This document shows positions 1 to 7,333 of a DNA stretch of 13,939 nucleotides, one piece after another. Where the stretch lies: the NCBI GenBank assembly GCA_944363685.1, contig CALVUV010000023.1, positions 1 through 13,939 on the forward strand. Reading direction: 5' to 3'. The notes beneath the pieces are model-generated. The model was not told the DNA's origin. It did not search any database and was given only the letters and a program-made list of their open reading frames with translations. This DNA comes from an uncultured Bacilli bacterium. GTDB lineage: Bacteria > Bacillota_I > Bacilli_A > RF39 > UBA660. The position numbers were made by a program, and so were the translations under genes. Numbering within the stretch: the first letter of the stretch is position 1; each line of letters opens with the position of its first letter.

Positions 1-618
1 GGTTTTTTAGTGATATCTAATAGTCATATTAATGCTGGTGTCTTTATTGTACCAGATGATGCTGTTAGTAATTTAACTGTAGAAGAAGAGTATATGTATG
101 CTAATTATAAAGCTGATACAGAAGAGGAAAAACAGACAATAGAAGATTTATTATTAAGTAAAAGTGATGCCTTATTAAATATTGGTTCAACAATAAGTGC
201 TGGTACAAGACTTTCTATATATGAAGGTAGTGTAGGTCTTGGTGCCTTAGTAACATTTATTGGTCTATATCTTGGTGTAATATTTTTAATAAGTAGTGCA
301 GCGGTACTTGCTTTAAAAGAGTTAAGTGAAGCGACAGAAAATAAAGAAAGATTTAAGATGTTAAGAAAAATAGGGGCCGATGAAAAACTTATTAATAAAG
401 CTTTATTTAGACAAATAGCCATATTCTTCTTAGCACCACTTGTAATTGCTATCATCCATTCAATCTTTGGTATTATGTTCTGTAATTATATCTTAGAAAC
501 ATTTGGTAATGAAAGTTTATTACTGGCAATAGTTCTAACAGCATTACTACTTGTAGTAATCTATGGAGGATATTTACTAATTACATATTACTGTAGTAAG
601 AGAATAATTAAAGAATAA
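1..618 (+). CDS. FtsX-like ABC transporter permease, BceB type (C-terminal part, 5' end outside window)
   Basis: The frame is open to the first base of the window, so this is the last ~205 residues of a longer protein; the GTG at position 10 is internal, with no Shine-Dalgarno before it. Counting from that GTG, a hydrophilic segment (to about residue 70) is followed by three hydrophobic helices at about 74-100, 136-158 and 170-196. Between the first two lies a basic/amphipathic stretch with the signature KERFKMLRKIGAD, then a helix starting IFFLAPL and ending near AIIHSIFG. This arrangement (RF..L.KIG, then FF.P...AI.H) is typical of the C-terminal membrane half of FtsX-family permeases of the BceB/VraG kind, which act with an ABC ATPase in sensing and removal of cell-wall antibiotics such as bacitracin and lantibiotics. 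The ATPase and any two-component partner would lie upstream, outside the window. Family call is firm; drug specificity cannot be read. Confidence 0.85.
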   Translation, partial: GFLVISNSHINAGVFIVPDDAVSNLTVEEEYMYANYKADTEEEKQTIEDLLLSKSDALLNIGSTISAGTRLSIYEGSVGLGALVTFIGLYLGVIFLISSAAVLALKELSEATENKERFKMLRKIGADEKLINKALFRQIAIFFLAPLVIAIIHSIFGIMFCNYILETFGNESLLLAIVLTALLLVVIYGGYLLITYYCSKRIIKE

Positions 619-628
619 TACAATCTTA

Positions 629-652
629 AAAGGAGTCGAAATCGACTCCTTT
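629..652. terminator. Hairpin between convergent genes, likely bidirectional terminator
   Basis: A perfect 10-bp stem, AAAGGAGTCG at 629-638 pairing with CGACTCCTTT at 643-652, with an AAAT loop. It starts 10 nt after the stop of the permease gene and ends 5 nt before the stop of the minus-strand gene. Each arm ends in a short T run in its own direction (TTT on +, TTTT on -), so it may stop transcription from both sides. The T tracts are short, so efficiency is uncertain. Confidence 0.75.
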
Positions 653-657
653 AGTGT

Positions 658-1434
658 TTATATAATTTTTTTAGTTTCATTAATTTTTCTCAATAATAGT
701 TGTTTTGCATCATTAGTATTCTTTTCTTGTTCTTCTTTATCTTCTTTAATGGCCTTTGCTAGTTCTTCTGCATAAGGATCATTTTTAAAACTTCCAAAAA
801 GTCCTCCTAAATATAGCATTTTATATCCAAGTTCAATTATTTTTTTAGTTCTCTCAGTTGCTATATATGGAAAATATTTTAATTTTGATTCTGGTTCTAA
901 GGAACATATAGCATGAAGAGTATCTGTACTACCATAAGAAATGTTCACATCAAAATACTTTCCTTTCACAATATTACCAATTTTAGTACGTGTTGCATTG
1001 CCTAACTCCGATAAATCCCAAGTGAAAATCTCTCGTAAATAGTAATTAATATCTTGAGGAATATCTTTATTTTCAGACCATATTTGGAAACCATTAAATA
1101 TATTTATTCCATAAATTCCTTCATCTATTCTATAAATAGGAGATTTAACTCCATTTGCTTTTTCCCATTTATAACTATCAGAAACATATCCATTTGTATT
1201 TAGTTTTTTAATTATATAATTATCATCAGTACTTCCTGCTAAGATAATATTTTTTCGTTCCCCAGTATATTCTGCATATAGTAACCTCATATTATCTGCA
1301 TCTTCTTTTTTATAGATAGTCTCTGCTTCTCCAAAAGAGTTACTACGGATTAATCTCCAGTCTTTATTAAAGTCTAATATTTGAATATCATTTGTGTTAA
1401 TGTAAATACTTGAGTTTCGTTTACTACTATTCAT
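658..1434 (-). CDS. Hypothetical protein, 258 aa
   Basis: I do not recognise this family. The start is supported by a strong Shine-Dalgarno (AGGAGG, complement of 1444-1449) 9 nt before the ATG and by a promoter just upstream. The protein has no signal peptide and no clear transmembrane helix. Residues 1-180 look beta-rich with many aromatic residues (SYKW near 87-90, FQIWS near 116-120, IFTWD near 136-140). A mildly hydrophobic glycine-containing stretch (ELGYKMLYLGGLFGSF, about 201-216) precedes a highly charged, probably helical tail (220-258) rich in Lys and Glu. The predicted mRNA leader is only about 20 nt. It is the only minus-strand gene, divergent from the HAD-like gene and convergent with the permease, so it is probably monocistronic. 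It might be a cytoplasmic or peripheral stress protein, but nothing in the sequence decides this. Confidence 0.75.
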   Translation of the reverse strand: MNSSKRNSSIYINTNDIQILDFNKDWRLIRSNSFGEAETIYKKEDADNMRLLYAEYTGERKNIILAGSTDDNYIIKKLNTNGYVSDSYKWEKANGVKSPIYRIDEGIYGINIFNGFQIWSENKDIPQDINYYLREIFTWDLSELGNATRTKIGNIVKGKYFDVNISYGSTDTLHAICSLEPESKLKYFPYIATERTKKIIELGYKMLYLGGLFGSFKNDPYAEELAKAIKEDKEEQEKNTNDAKQLLLRKINETKKII

Positions 1435-1460
1435 ATTTTAACTCCTCCTAACTGGTTTTT

Positions 1461-1489
1461 AGTTTAAATCTTTTGCATTTCTTTGTCAA
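1461..1489 (-). promoter_or_regulatory. Sigma-A-like promoter for the minus-strand hypothetical gene
   Basis: Read on the minus strand: -35 TTGACA (complement of 1484-1489, a perfect consensus), a 17-bp spacer and -10 TAAACT (complement of 1461-1466, 4 of 6 matches). Transcription would start near 1454 and the Shine-Dalgarno follows at once. Confidence 0.65.
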
Positions 1490-1506
1490 TAATCTACTTA
1501 TTAAAG

Positions 1507-1535
1507 TTGTTTTCTATTTTTAGTTTGGTTATAAT
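1507..1535 (+). promoter_or_regulatory. Sigma-A-like promoter for the HAD-led operon
   Basis: -35 TTGTTT at 1507-1512, a 17-bp spacer and a perfect -10 TATAAT at 1530-1535. It is 30 bp before the ATG of the HAD-like gene and is the only good promoter seen before 7282, so it may drive the whole 1566-7268 run. The -35 boxes of this promoter and its divergent partner are only about 17 bp apart, so the two could be co-regulated by one factor binding between them. Confidence 0.6.
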
Positions 1536-1565
1536 AAGCCTATAAATTACATATGGGAGCTTATT

Positions 1566-2450
1566 ATGAAAAAAATATTATTTACTGATTTAGTTGATAC
1601 TTTAATTAATAGTGATAATGCTATGGCTAAAGAAATAGACACTGTATCTATATATTTAAATGAATTTTTAAGTGCTGGTAATTATGTTGCAGTTGTTACT
1701 TCACCAAATGGACATGGTAGTATTGGATATATATTTAATGATATGTTAATTCCTTTACATGAATCTATTGATAAAACTTTTAGGGATAGACTTGTATATT
1801 ATTTACAAGGTAATGGTAGGATTTATGATGATGATAATGTTATTAAGAAAAATACTCATGGTAAAACGTATTACTTAGGTAATAATGGAGTTTATGGTAT
1901 AGGTGTTTCCAAGAAAGAAGAAACGGTAGATGCCTTTTTACAAGATAAAAAAGAGACTTTTAGTATGTATGCAATAGGGGATAGTGATAGAGATATACCT
2001 ATGCTTTTAAGAGTGCAAGAGTTAGGTGGATTTTCTTCTTTTATAGATAATAGTATTGATGATGATGTTAGTATTAAAGATATTATTGATGAACAGTTAT
2101 TTGTAGAGTTTCACTTTCCATTACAAGATGTAATAAATAAGAAAAAAGGTCTTGAAGATAATAAGAAATTAACAGAAGAAGAGATGACTATATTTTTAAA
2201 AAGAGAAGAACGTAGAAAAGAGTTATATCAACTTTATAATGAAGGTAAATTAGATATAGATAGAATAAAGAAAGATTATTATAAAATCTATGAACTAAGT
2301 AATTATCAAACCTTTAGTTGTAAATTATGGCGAAATGATTATGATTATTATGAGAACTATCCTTTTAATAAAGATATGATAGATAAAATTCTTTCTATGG
2401 GATGTTTTAGCTCTTTTGAAGATTATTATGTTAAAGTATTAAAAAGATAG
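1566..2450 (+). CDS. HAD-superfamily (Cof-like) protein with altered motif I
   Basis: A haloacid dehalogenase-like Rossmann domain fills roughly residues 1-180. Motif I is LFTDLVDTL with the nucleophile Asp at D8; motif II is near VVTSPNG (43-49); the motif III Lys is probably K116/K117 in SKKEET; motif IV is IGDSDRDIPML (D139, D143). Usual HAD phosphatases read DxDxT in motif I, where the second Asp acts as general acid/base. Here that place (D8+2) is Val10 and the next Asp is one residue too late. The protein may therefore be a weak or non-phosphatase member. Residues about 181-294 form an extra, charged, helix-rich C-terminal region (KREERRKELYQLYNEGK around 212-228) that I cannot assign. 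The start has GGGAG at 1555-1559, 6 nt from the ATG. It heads a tight co-directional gene run. Substrate unknown. Confidence 0.8.
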   Translation: MKKILFTDLVDTLINSDNAMAKEIDTVSIYLNEFLSAGNYVAVVTSPNGHGSIGYIFNDMLIPLHESIDKTFRDRLVYYLQGNGRIYDDDNVIKKNTHGKTYYLGNNGVYGIGVSKKEETVDAFLQDKKETFSMYAIGDSDRDIPMLLRVQELGGFSSFIDNSIDDDVSIKDIIDEQLFVEFHFPLQDVINKKKGLEDNKKLTEEEMTIFLKREERRKELYQLYNEGKLDIDRIKKDYYKIYELSNYQTFSCKLWRNDYDYYENYPFNKDMIDKILSMGCFSSFEDYYVKVLKR

Positions 2451-2479
2451 TATAATAGGATAAAGGAGTGAAATATCTA

Positions 2480-3514
2480 ATGAGATCTTTATTAAAAAGT
2501 CCTTTGTTTTATGGAGTTATTTATGTAGTATTATATTTTATTGGTTACCTAGTACTTGCTTACTATAATTATACTTATTTTGGTATTATTAAACTTATCT
2601 CTATTATAATAATTTTAATAACTATAATTTTGGGGATTATAAGTATTTATAAGACTAAGAAAGAGGATAAATTAAAGCTTTTTACCTCATATCTATTTAT
2701 TGAGTTAGTTACTGTTATATTATTATTCTTGCTTTTAGGTTATATTTTAGGAGATAGAGAAAGTGCAGTTACTCTATATAATGAAAAGATGGTGGAATCA
2801 ATGAGTAGGTTTTTAGCAAGTGATACAGTTTCTTATTATGACTATATTAATCCTTTTGTTAGAGGAAATACTTTAAGAAAGAAAATGCATTATGATAAAG
2901 AGATTAGTAAAGAAAATTATTCAATGACAGAGTTTTTTGATGATGAGGGAGATTTAATTAACTATACATATAGTCAAAATATTGAAGAAGAAATAGAAAA
3001 AATAGATGTTAAAAATGGTAGTTATGGTTCTACTTCAATAGAGAACTTTTTATCAAGTGTTATATATGAAAGTAGATTTAATAAAACTGATATAATTAGA
3101 ATAAGAGTTATTGATTCTGCTTTAGCAGGGAAAGATATAATTATTGTAGAAAAATCTACTGATAATGGATTGTGTTTTAAAAACATCTTAGAAAATGAAG
3201 ATAAATATTTAATTGTAAATAGAGATACTGATGTTTCTTTTGTAAATGAAAAGATAGGTTTTATCTTTGATTTAGGATTATTAGGACGTGATGATAGATA
3301 TAAAAAGTTCTTAGTTACTATTGATGGAGGTGAGTCTTTTAGTGATGTTTCTATTACTATAAATGGTTATGGAGATTTAGATTATTATTATATTAATTAC
3401 TTACCTCGTTTAAAAAAAGATAAATTAGTTTTAACTGTTTCAGTTCCAGATGGTAATAATTTAAAAGATATAGAATTAGTTAGTAAAGATGAAGGATTAA
3501 CATTTAGTAATTAA
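2480..3514 (+). CDS. Membrane-anchored protein with Asp-box (BNR-like) repeats, 344 aa
   Basis: The ATG at 2480 is preferred over the in-frame GTG at 2468, because that GTG lies inside the Shine-Dalgarno (AAAGGAG, 2462-2468), which stands 11 nt before the ATG. Three transmembrane helices lie at about 9-29, 35-57 and 68-90. The loop between helices 2 and 3 is basic (KTKKEDKLK), so by the positive-inside rule the large C-terminal part (about 95-344) is outside the cell. That part carries three Asp-box motifs, S/T-x-D-x-G-x-x-F: STDNGLCF (226-233), TIDGGESF (280-287) and SKDEGLTF (335-342), the last matching the consensus exactly. Asp-boxes mark beta-hairpin turns in sialidase-like and YCF48/BNR propeller folds; three are too few for a full propeller by themselves, so more blades may be degenerate or the fold may differ. 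No catalytic sialidase residues were identified. Function unknown; perhaps surface binding or sensing. Confidence 0.75.
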   Translation: MRSLLKSPLFYGVIYVVLYFIGYLVLAYYNYTYFGIIKLISIIIILITIILGIISIYKTKKEDKLKLFTSYLFIELVTVILLFLLLGYILGDRESAVTLYNEKMVESMSRFLASDTVSYYDYINPFVRGNTLRKKMHYDKEISKENYSMTEFFDDEGDLINYTYSQNIEEEIEKIDVKNGSYGSTSIENFLSSVIYESRFNKTDIIRIRVIDSALAGKDIIIVEKSTDNGLCFKNILENEDKYLIVNRDTDVSFVNEKIGFIFDLGLLGRDDRYKKFLVTIDGGESFSDVSITINGYGDLDYYYINYLPRLKKDKLVLTVSVPDGNNLKDIELVSKDEGLTFSN

Positions 3515-3530
3515 AGGAAGTGTTAATGAT

Positions 3531-3986
3531 ATGATTAATAGAATTATAATGGAATTATATGATGATTATGAAAATGGTAATATTGATAGTTTATTAGAGT
3601 TTACTAAGAAAACACTACCTAGTGATGGTACTGATAAGTTATTTATTGGTTGTGTCTTAATAATGTTTTCAAGATGTAATGGTTTTAAAGCAAGGTATTC
3701 TGCTACAAGAGAAGAATTATTATCTATTGTTAAGGCTGTTAAAGAAAAGATAGGTGATAGTAATTACTTAGCATTTTATGTAGATATAATAAATCGGGAA
3801 AAAGGAATAAGTAAGTATTTAAAAGATATTGTTAATGATAAAGATATAGATAAGTATGCTGATTTAATTATTGAGTATTTAGAGCAGTTTAAACCTAAAT
3901 TTATAGAAGATTTAAAGAAATATAACAAACATAATGTTGATAAGTATATTGAAAGTATGAAAAGAAGGAGAGATATTAATGGGTAA
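3531..3986 (+). CDS. Hypothetical helical protein, 151 aa
   Basis: I do not recognise it. It has a Shine-Dalgarno (AAAGGAAG, 3513-3520) 10 nt before the ATG; an ATG five bases earlier runs into a stop after one codon and is not used. The protein looks all-helical, with a middle segment around LFIGCVLIMFSRCNG (37-51) that is hydrophobic but too polar to be a clear membrane helix, and a lysine-rich C-terminus (KYNKHNVDKY, KRRRD). It starts 16 nt after the Asp-box membrane protein gene and its last codons overlap the next gene by 8 bp, so the three genes are almost certainly co-transcribed. Cytoplasmic location is likely as no signal peptide is present. Confidence 0.7.
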   Translation: MINRIIMELYDDYENGNIDSLLEFTKKTLPSDGTDKLFIGCVLIMFSRCNGFKARYSATREELLSIVKAVKEKIGDSNYLAFYVDIINREKGISKYLKDIVNDKDIDKYADLIIEYLEQFKPKFIEDLKKYNKHNVDKYIESMKRRRDING

Positions 3987-4506
3987 AGCTTATGTTGGTA
4001 AAATTGGAAATATTAATAAAACAAAAGAAGTAGAAGAGGTTTTAAATTTTCCTGATTATGTTTTTGAAATAGATGGTAAAGATATAACAGATGCTAAAGT
4101 TACTTATTATTATGATAATATGGAGAGTGTTGAATTTGTAGACGGAAAAAGAGGTAAGGAGTTTTTAAGTCCTTTACTTTCTTTGGAAATATCAGGTGTT
4201 GATGATAATAATAAAGATGCCTTTGTTAGTTTTATGCTTAAACTAGATTTAGAAACATTAAATAATTTTAATAATAAAATAGAAGATATTACAAAATATA
4301 TGTTAGAAACAGAAGCATTTATTAAAAAGCCTAATGAAGATAAGTCTGGTTTTTTAGATTTTTATCTACCAACTAATAAAAATGATGATATGTTTAATAA
4401 ATTAACAAGTCTTTATGTTTTAAAATTAGATAATAATAAATTTCTTTTTAAACTAACTGTTCCTAGTGAGAATGTTTTTACATATTTTGAAGTTAATTTT
4501 AAATAA
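3979..4506 (+). CDS. Hypothetical protein, 175 aa
   Basis: Unrecognised. The ATG overlaps the end of the previous gene (ATGGGTAA) and has AAGGAG at 3965-3970, 8 nt upstream, the layout of translational coupling. The sequence is Asp/Asn/Lys-rich with alternating hydrophobic strands near both ends: about residues 27-45 (YVFEIDGKDITDAKVTYYY) and 143-175 (LYVLKLDNNKFLFKLTV, then YFEVNF). A probable helix occupies 90-116. No membrane segment, no cysteine and no metal-site pattern are visible. A compact alpha/beta cytoplasmic protein made together with its 151-aa neighbour is the most that can be said. Confidence 0.7.
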   Translation: MGKAYVGKIGNINKTKEVEEVLNFPDYVFEIDGKDITDAKVTYYYDNMESVEFVDGKRGKEFLSPLLSLEISGVDDNNKDAFVSFMLKLDLETLNNFNNKIEDITKYMLETEAFIKKPNEDKSGFLDFYLPTNKNDDMFNKLTSLYVLKLDNNKFLFKLTVPSENVFTYFEVNFK

Positions 4507-4515
4507 ATAATAACA

Positions 4516-4527
4516 AACAATATTGTT
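4516..4527. promoter_or_regulatory. Perfect 12-bp palindrome before the ASCH-APH gene
   Basis: AACAATATTGTT at 4516-4527 is a perfect palindrome, and TAACAA (4511-4516) with TTGTTA (4523-4528) adds an alternative pairing. It sits in the 40-nt gap before the ASCH-APH gene, just upstream of its Shine-Dalgarno (GAGGA, 4532-4536). It could be a small operator. In A/T-rich DNA such a palindrome can also arise by chance. Confidence 0.3.
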
Positions 4528-4546
4528 ATACGAGGAATGATAAAAA

Positions 4547-5614
4547 ATGAAAAAAATAATAAGGTGTGGCGAAAAAGAATTTAAACAAATTAAAAATGAT
4601 AAACAGTTGTATAAAATATTTGATAGTGATTTGATTTTAGAGTATTTAGAAAATTGTACATTAATAAATAATGCTACAAACGAAACTTTGGAAATACAAA
4701 TAACTTCTGTAAAGAAATATTCAAATATAAAAGATGCATTAAAAATTATAAGTTTAGATAAATTTGGAGTTTATGATACTGAAGAAGAATTTATTCAATA
4801 CGTCAATAAAAGTTATAATGTAGATGATGGTTATATAGTTTGTAGAGTGAAAAAGTTAGAAAGTAAAGTAAAAATAAATGATAAAGTATTACTAGAAAAA
4901 ATAAAACTTGAAACATTAGAACAAGAAAAGTTAGGACTTTCAGGATGCCTAGTATATCGAGTTAAAACTAAGAATAACGATGATGCTATCTTGAAAATTC
5001 AAAATATAAAAGGCTCTGATACTTTAAAGGAAGAATACGAAGTTTTAAAGTATTTAAAAGGTAAAATGAATGTTGCTAATGTGTATTATTATAATATATA
5101 TGATGGTAAAGAATATTTACTAAGAGAATATATTGAAGGAAAGCCATTATATCAATATAAAAAATTTGGATATGAGTTAGGTATCGAATTAAAGAAGATA
5201 CATCAAAATTACTCAAAAAGTTGTAAGTTTAACAAATTTTCAACTCAAAATTTGTTAAGTAATGCCCTTGATAAGATTGATGTAGTTTATCAGTTACGTA
5301 GTGAATACTTTAAAGATTATTCAAAAAATGATTTAATTCGTTTTTTGAAAAAAAATAAACCTAATGATGATTCTTTAATACATGGAGATTTTAGCTTAAC
5401 TAATATTTTAGTTAATAAACATAAATACTATTATATTGATTTAGGAAATGTTTCTATTTCAACAAAATACTTTGATATTTATATCTTAAATAAAAGCTTA
5501 AAAATAAATCACTTAGAAAATGAATATAAAGAATTTTTAAAAGGCTATAATATTAAAGATTATGATGAAAAATATCTTTATTGGATGGAATTGATTGAAA
5601 TTTCATATAACTAA
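4547..5614 (+). CDS. ASCH-like domain fused to an APH-type phosphotransferase
   Basis: Two domains are visible. Residues 1-103 resemble the ASCH domain (PUA-like beta-barrel linked to RNA or modified nucleosides): the start KEFKQIKNDKQ matches the ASCH 'PF..I..G.K' strand-helix, followed by a LEIQITSVKKYSNIKDAL strand-turn-helix and a VDDGYIVCRV terminal strand, though the usual GD turn is lost. Residues about 125-355 are a small aminoglycoside phosphotransferase/choline-kinase-type domain that would transfer phosphate from ATP to a small molecule: LGLSGCLVYRV glycine loop (129-139), ATP-binding K150 in AILKIQ, an acidic partner in KEEYEVLKYL (161-170), the catalytic loop HGDFSLTNILV (279-289; D281, N286) and the metal-binding IDLGN (D298). 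All key kinase residues are present, so activity is likely; the substrate is not. Shine-Dalgarno GAGGA at 4532-4536. It lies 22 nt before an ABC-F gene, hinting at a shared drug-protection role. The APH call is firm, the ASCH call moderate. Confidence 0.8.
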   Translation: MKKIIRCGEKEFKQIKNDKQLYKIFDSDLILEYLENCTLINNATNETLEIQITSVKKYSNIKDALKIISLDKFGVYDTEEEFIQYVNKSYNVDDGYIVCRVKKLESKVKINDKVLLEKIKLETLEQEKLGLSGCLVYRVKTKNNDDAILKIQNIKGSDTLKEEYEVLKYLKGKMNVANVYYYNIYDGKEYLLREYIEGKPLYQYKKFGYELGIELKKIHQNYSKSCKFNKFSTQNLLSNALDKIDVVYQLRSEYFKDYSKNDLIRFLKKNKPNDDSLIHGDFSLTNILVNKHKYYYIDLGNVSISTKYFDIYILNKSLKINHLENEYKEFLKGYNIKDYDEKYLYWMELIEISYN

Positions 5615-5636
5615 TCTCTACAAGGAGTGAATTAAT

Positions 5637-7268
5637 ATGACAGATATTTCAATAGCTAATGCTAAAAAGAATTATGGTTTTAAAAATGTATTAGATGACT
5701 TTGCTTTAGAAGTTACATCAGGAGAAAAAATAGGCTTAATTGGTCCTAATGGTTGTGGCAAAACAACATTGTTTAAATTAATTACAAAAGAAGAGAATCT
5801 TGATGCTGGTAGTATTAGTATTAGAAAAGGTGCTAATGTTCGTTTGCTATCTCAGATGCCACCAGTTGTTAGTGATAGTTGTACAGTTAAGGACATTTTA
5901 ACAAGGGATTTTAAAGATATTTTTGAAATTGAAACTTATATGAAAGATTTGGAAGAGCAGATGGCAACAGCAGAGCCAGATAAGTTAGAACATATATTAG
6001 ATCGTTATGGAAAATTACAAACAAGATTTATGGATTTAGATGGTTATGCAGTTGATTCTAAAATAAGTGAATTATGTAATAAATTTAGAATAAGTGAAGA
6101 TATGTTGAATCGAAAATTTAATACTTTATCTGGAGGAGAAAAAACAATTGTTAATTTAGCATCAATAATGCTATCTAATCCAGATGTTTTACTATTAGAT
6201 GAGCCTACAAATAATATTGATATTGATACTTTAGAATGGTTAGAATCATATTTAAAAAGTTATACAGGAACAATTATATTATGTTCTCACGATAGATATT
6301 TTTTAGATAAAGTAGTTTCAAAAATTGTATTGATTGAAAGAGGTAAATTGGAAATTTTCTTTGGCAATTATTCATATTATTTAAAAGAAAACGAGAGGAG
6401 AATTTTAGCCGAGTTTGAACAATATAAAGATCAACAAAAAATGATAGAAGCAATGAAAAGAAAAATAAAACAATTGCAAGAGTTTGGAAAACTTGCATAT
6501 CCAGGTGGAGAGTCTTTCTTCAAAAGAGCAGCCAGTATTCAAAAAAGATTAGATAAGATGGAGCTTTTGGAAAAACCGGAAACTACCAAAGAAATTCCAT
6601 TAAACTTTCAAATGAATGATAGATCTGGCAAGCAAGTGTTAATGGTGAGAGATTTCGATTTATCTGTTGCTAATAAAAACTTATTAAACCAAGTTTCATT
6701 TGATGTTGTATTTAAAGATAGAACCTGTTTAATGGGGAAAAATGGTAGTGGTAAATCAACTTTAATTAAATATATAATGAATTTGTATGAAAATGAACAA
6801 GATGATAATAATATTAGAATTGGTAGTACTGTTTCAATTGGTTATATTCCACAAACAATTACTTTTGAAGATGATAATGCTACTATTTTAGAGACTGCTA
6901 GAAAGAGTTATTATGGTTCAGAAACACATTTAAGAGCTTCCTTAGCAAAATTTATGTTCAATGGAGAAAATGTTTTCAAAAGAGTAGGTACATTATCAGG
7001 CGGTGAAAAAGTACGTTTAAAATTATTTGAATTAATGCAAAAGAACGTCAATTTATTAATAATGGATGAACCAACAAATCATATTGATATTACAACTCAA
7101 GAAGTATTAGAAGAAGCTTTAAAGGAATATCCTGGCACAATTTTATTTATATCACACGATAGGTACTTTATTAATGAAATTGCCAAAAAAATCCTTTATA
7201 TAGAAAATAATGGTATTAAAGAGTATTTAGGAAATTATAACGACTATATAAATAAATCAAAAATATAA
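5637..7268 (+). CDS. ABC-F family ATPase (ribosome-associated, possible antibiotic protection)
   Basis: Two ABC ATPase domains and no membrane segments, the layout of ABC-F proteins, which act at the ribosomal E site as translation factors or expel bound antibiotics. Domain 1: Walker A GPNGCGKT (36-43), signature LSGGE (164-168), Walker B LLLDEP with catalytic E189, switch H218. Domain 2: Walker A GKNGSGKS (367-374), LSGGE (453-457), Walker B LIMDEP with E478, switch H507. Both sites look active. The interdomain linker (P-site tRNA interaction motif region, about 245-325) is helical and contains FFKRAASIQKR (294-304). There is no C-terminal extension after domain 2. At 543 aa it has the usual length. 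Shine-Dalgarno AAGGAG at 5622-5627. The linker decides whether such a protein protects against lincosamides, pleuromutilins or streptogramins or is a housekeeping factor; I cannot tell which. Position next to an APH-type kinase favours protection. Confidence 0.9.
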   Translation: MTDISIANAKKNYGFKNVLDDFALEVTSGEKIGLIGPNGCGKTTLFKLITKEENLDAGSISIRKGANVRLLSQMPPVVSDSCTVKDILTRDFKDIFEIETYMKDLEEQMATAEPDKLEHILDRYGKLQTRFMDLDGYAVDSKISELCNKFRISEDMLNRKFNTLSGGEKTIVNLASIMLSNPDVLLLDEPTNNIDIDTLEWLESYLKSYTGTIILCSHDRYFLDKVVSKIVLIERGKLEIFFGNYSYYLKENERRILAEFEQYKDQQKMIEAMKRKIKQLQEFGKLAYPGGESFFKRAASIQKRLDKMELLEKPETTKEIPLNFQMNDRSGKQVLMVRDFDLSVANKNLLNQVSFDVVFKDRTCLMGKNGSGKSTLIKYIMNLYENEQDDNNIRIGSTVSIGYIPQTITFEDDNATILETARKSYYGSETHLRASLAKFMFNGENVFKRVGTLSGGEKVRLKLFELMQKNVNLLIMDEPTNHIDITTQEVLEEALKEYPGTILFISHDRYFINEIAKKILYIENNGIKEYLGNYNDYINKSKI

Positions 7269-7280
7269 TCAGACAAAACT

Positions 7281-7312
7281 ATTGACTCTCCCCTTAAGGT
7301 CAATGCTATAGT
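7281..7312 (+). promoter_or_regulatory. MerR-type promoter/operator with 19-bp spacer
   Basis: -35 TTGACT (7282-7287) and -10 TATAGT (7307-7312) are 19 bp apart, two more than the optimum, as in promoters activated by MerR-family proteins that untwist the DNA. Between them lies a dyad whose outer arms are ATTGAC (7281-7286) and GTCAAT (7299-7304), with an inner CTCCCC/TTAAGG-like core similar to operators of BmrR/Mta/TipA regulators. The predicted start point is at the Shine-Dalgarno (AAAGGAGG, 7320-7327), so the leader is very short. The next gene encodes a MerR protein, so autoregulation is very likely. Confidence 0.88.
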
Positions 7313-7333
7313 GATGGTGAAAGGAGGAAGAAT

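Noticed and set aside
105..455. Minus-strand 116-aa open frame inside the permease gene
   Set aside because: It is a shadow of a well-supported gene, with no ribosome site and no family features.
2468..2479. GTG at 2468 as start of the Asp-box membrane protein
   Set aside because: The GTG lies within the AAAGGAG Shine-Dalgarno; the in-frame ATG at 2480 fits better.
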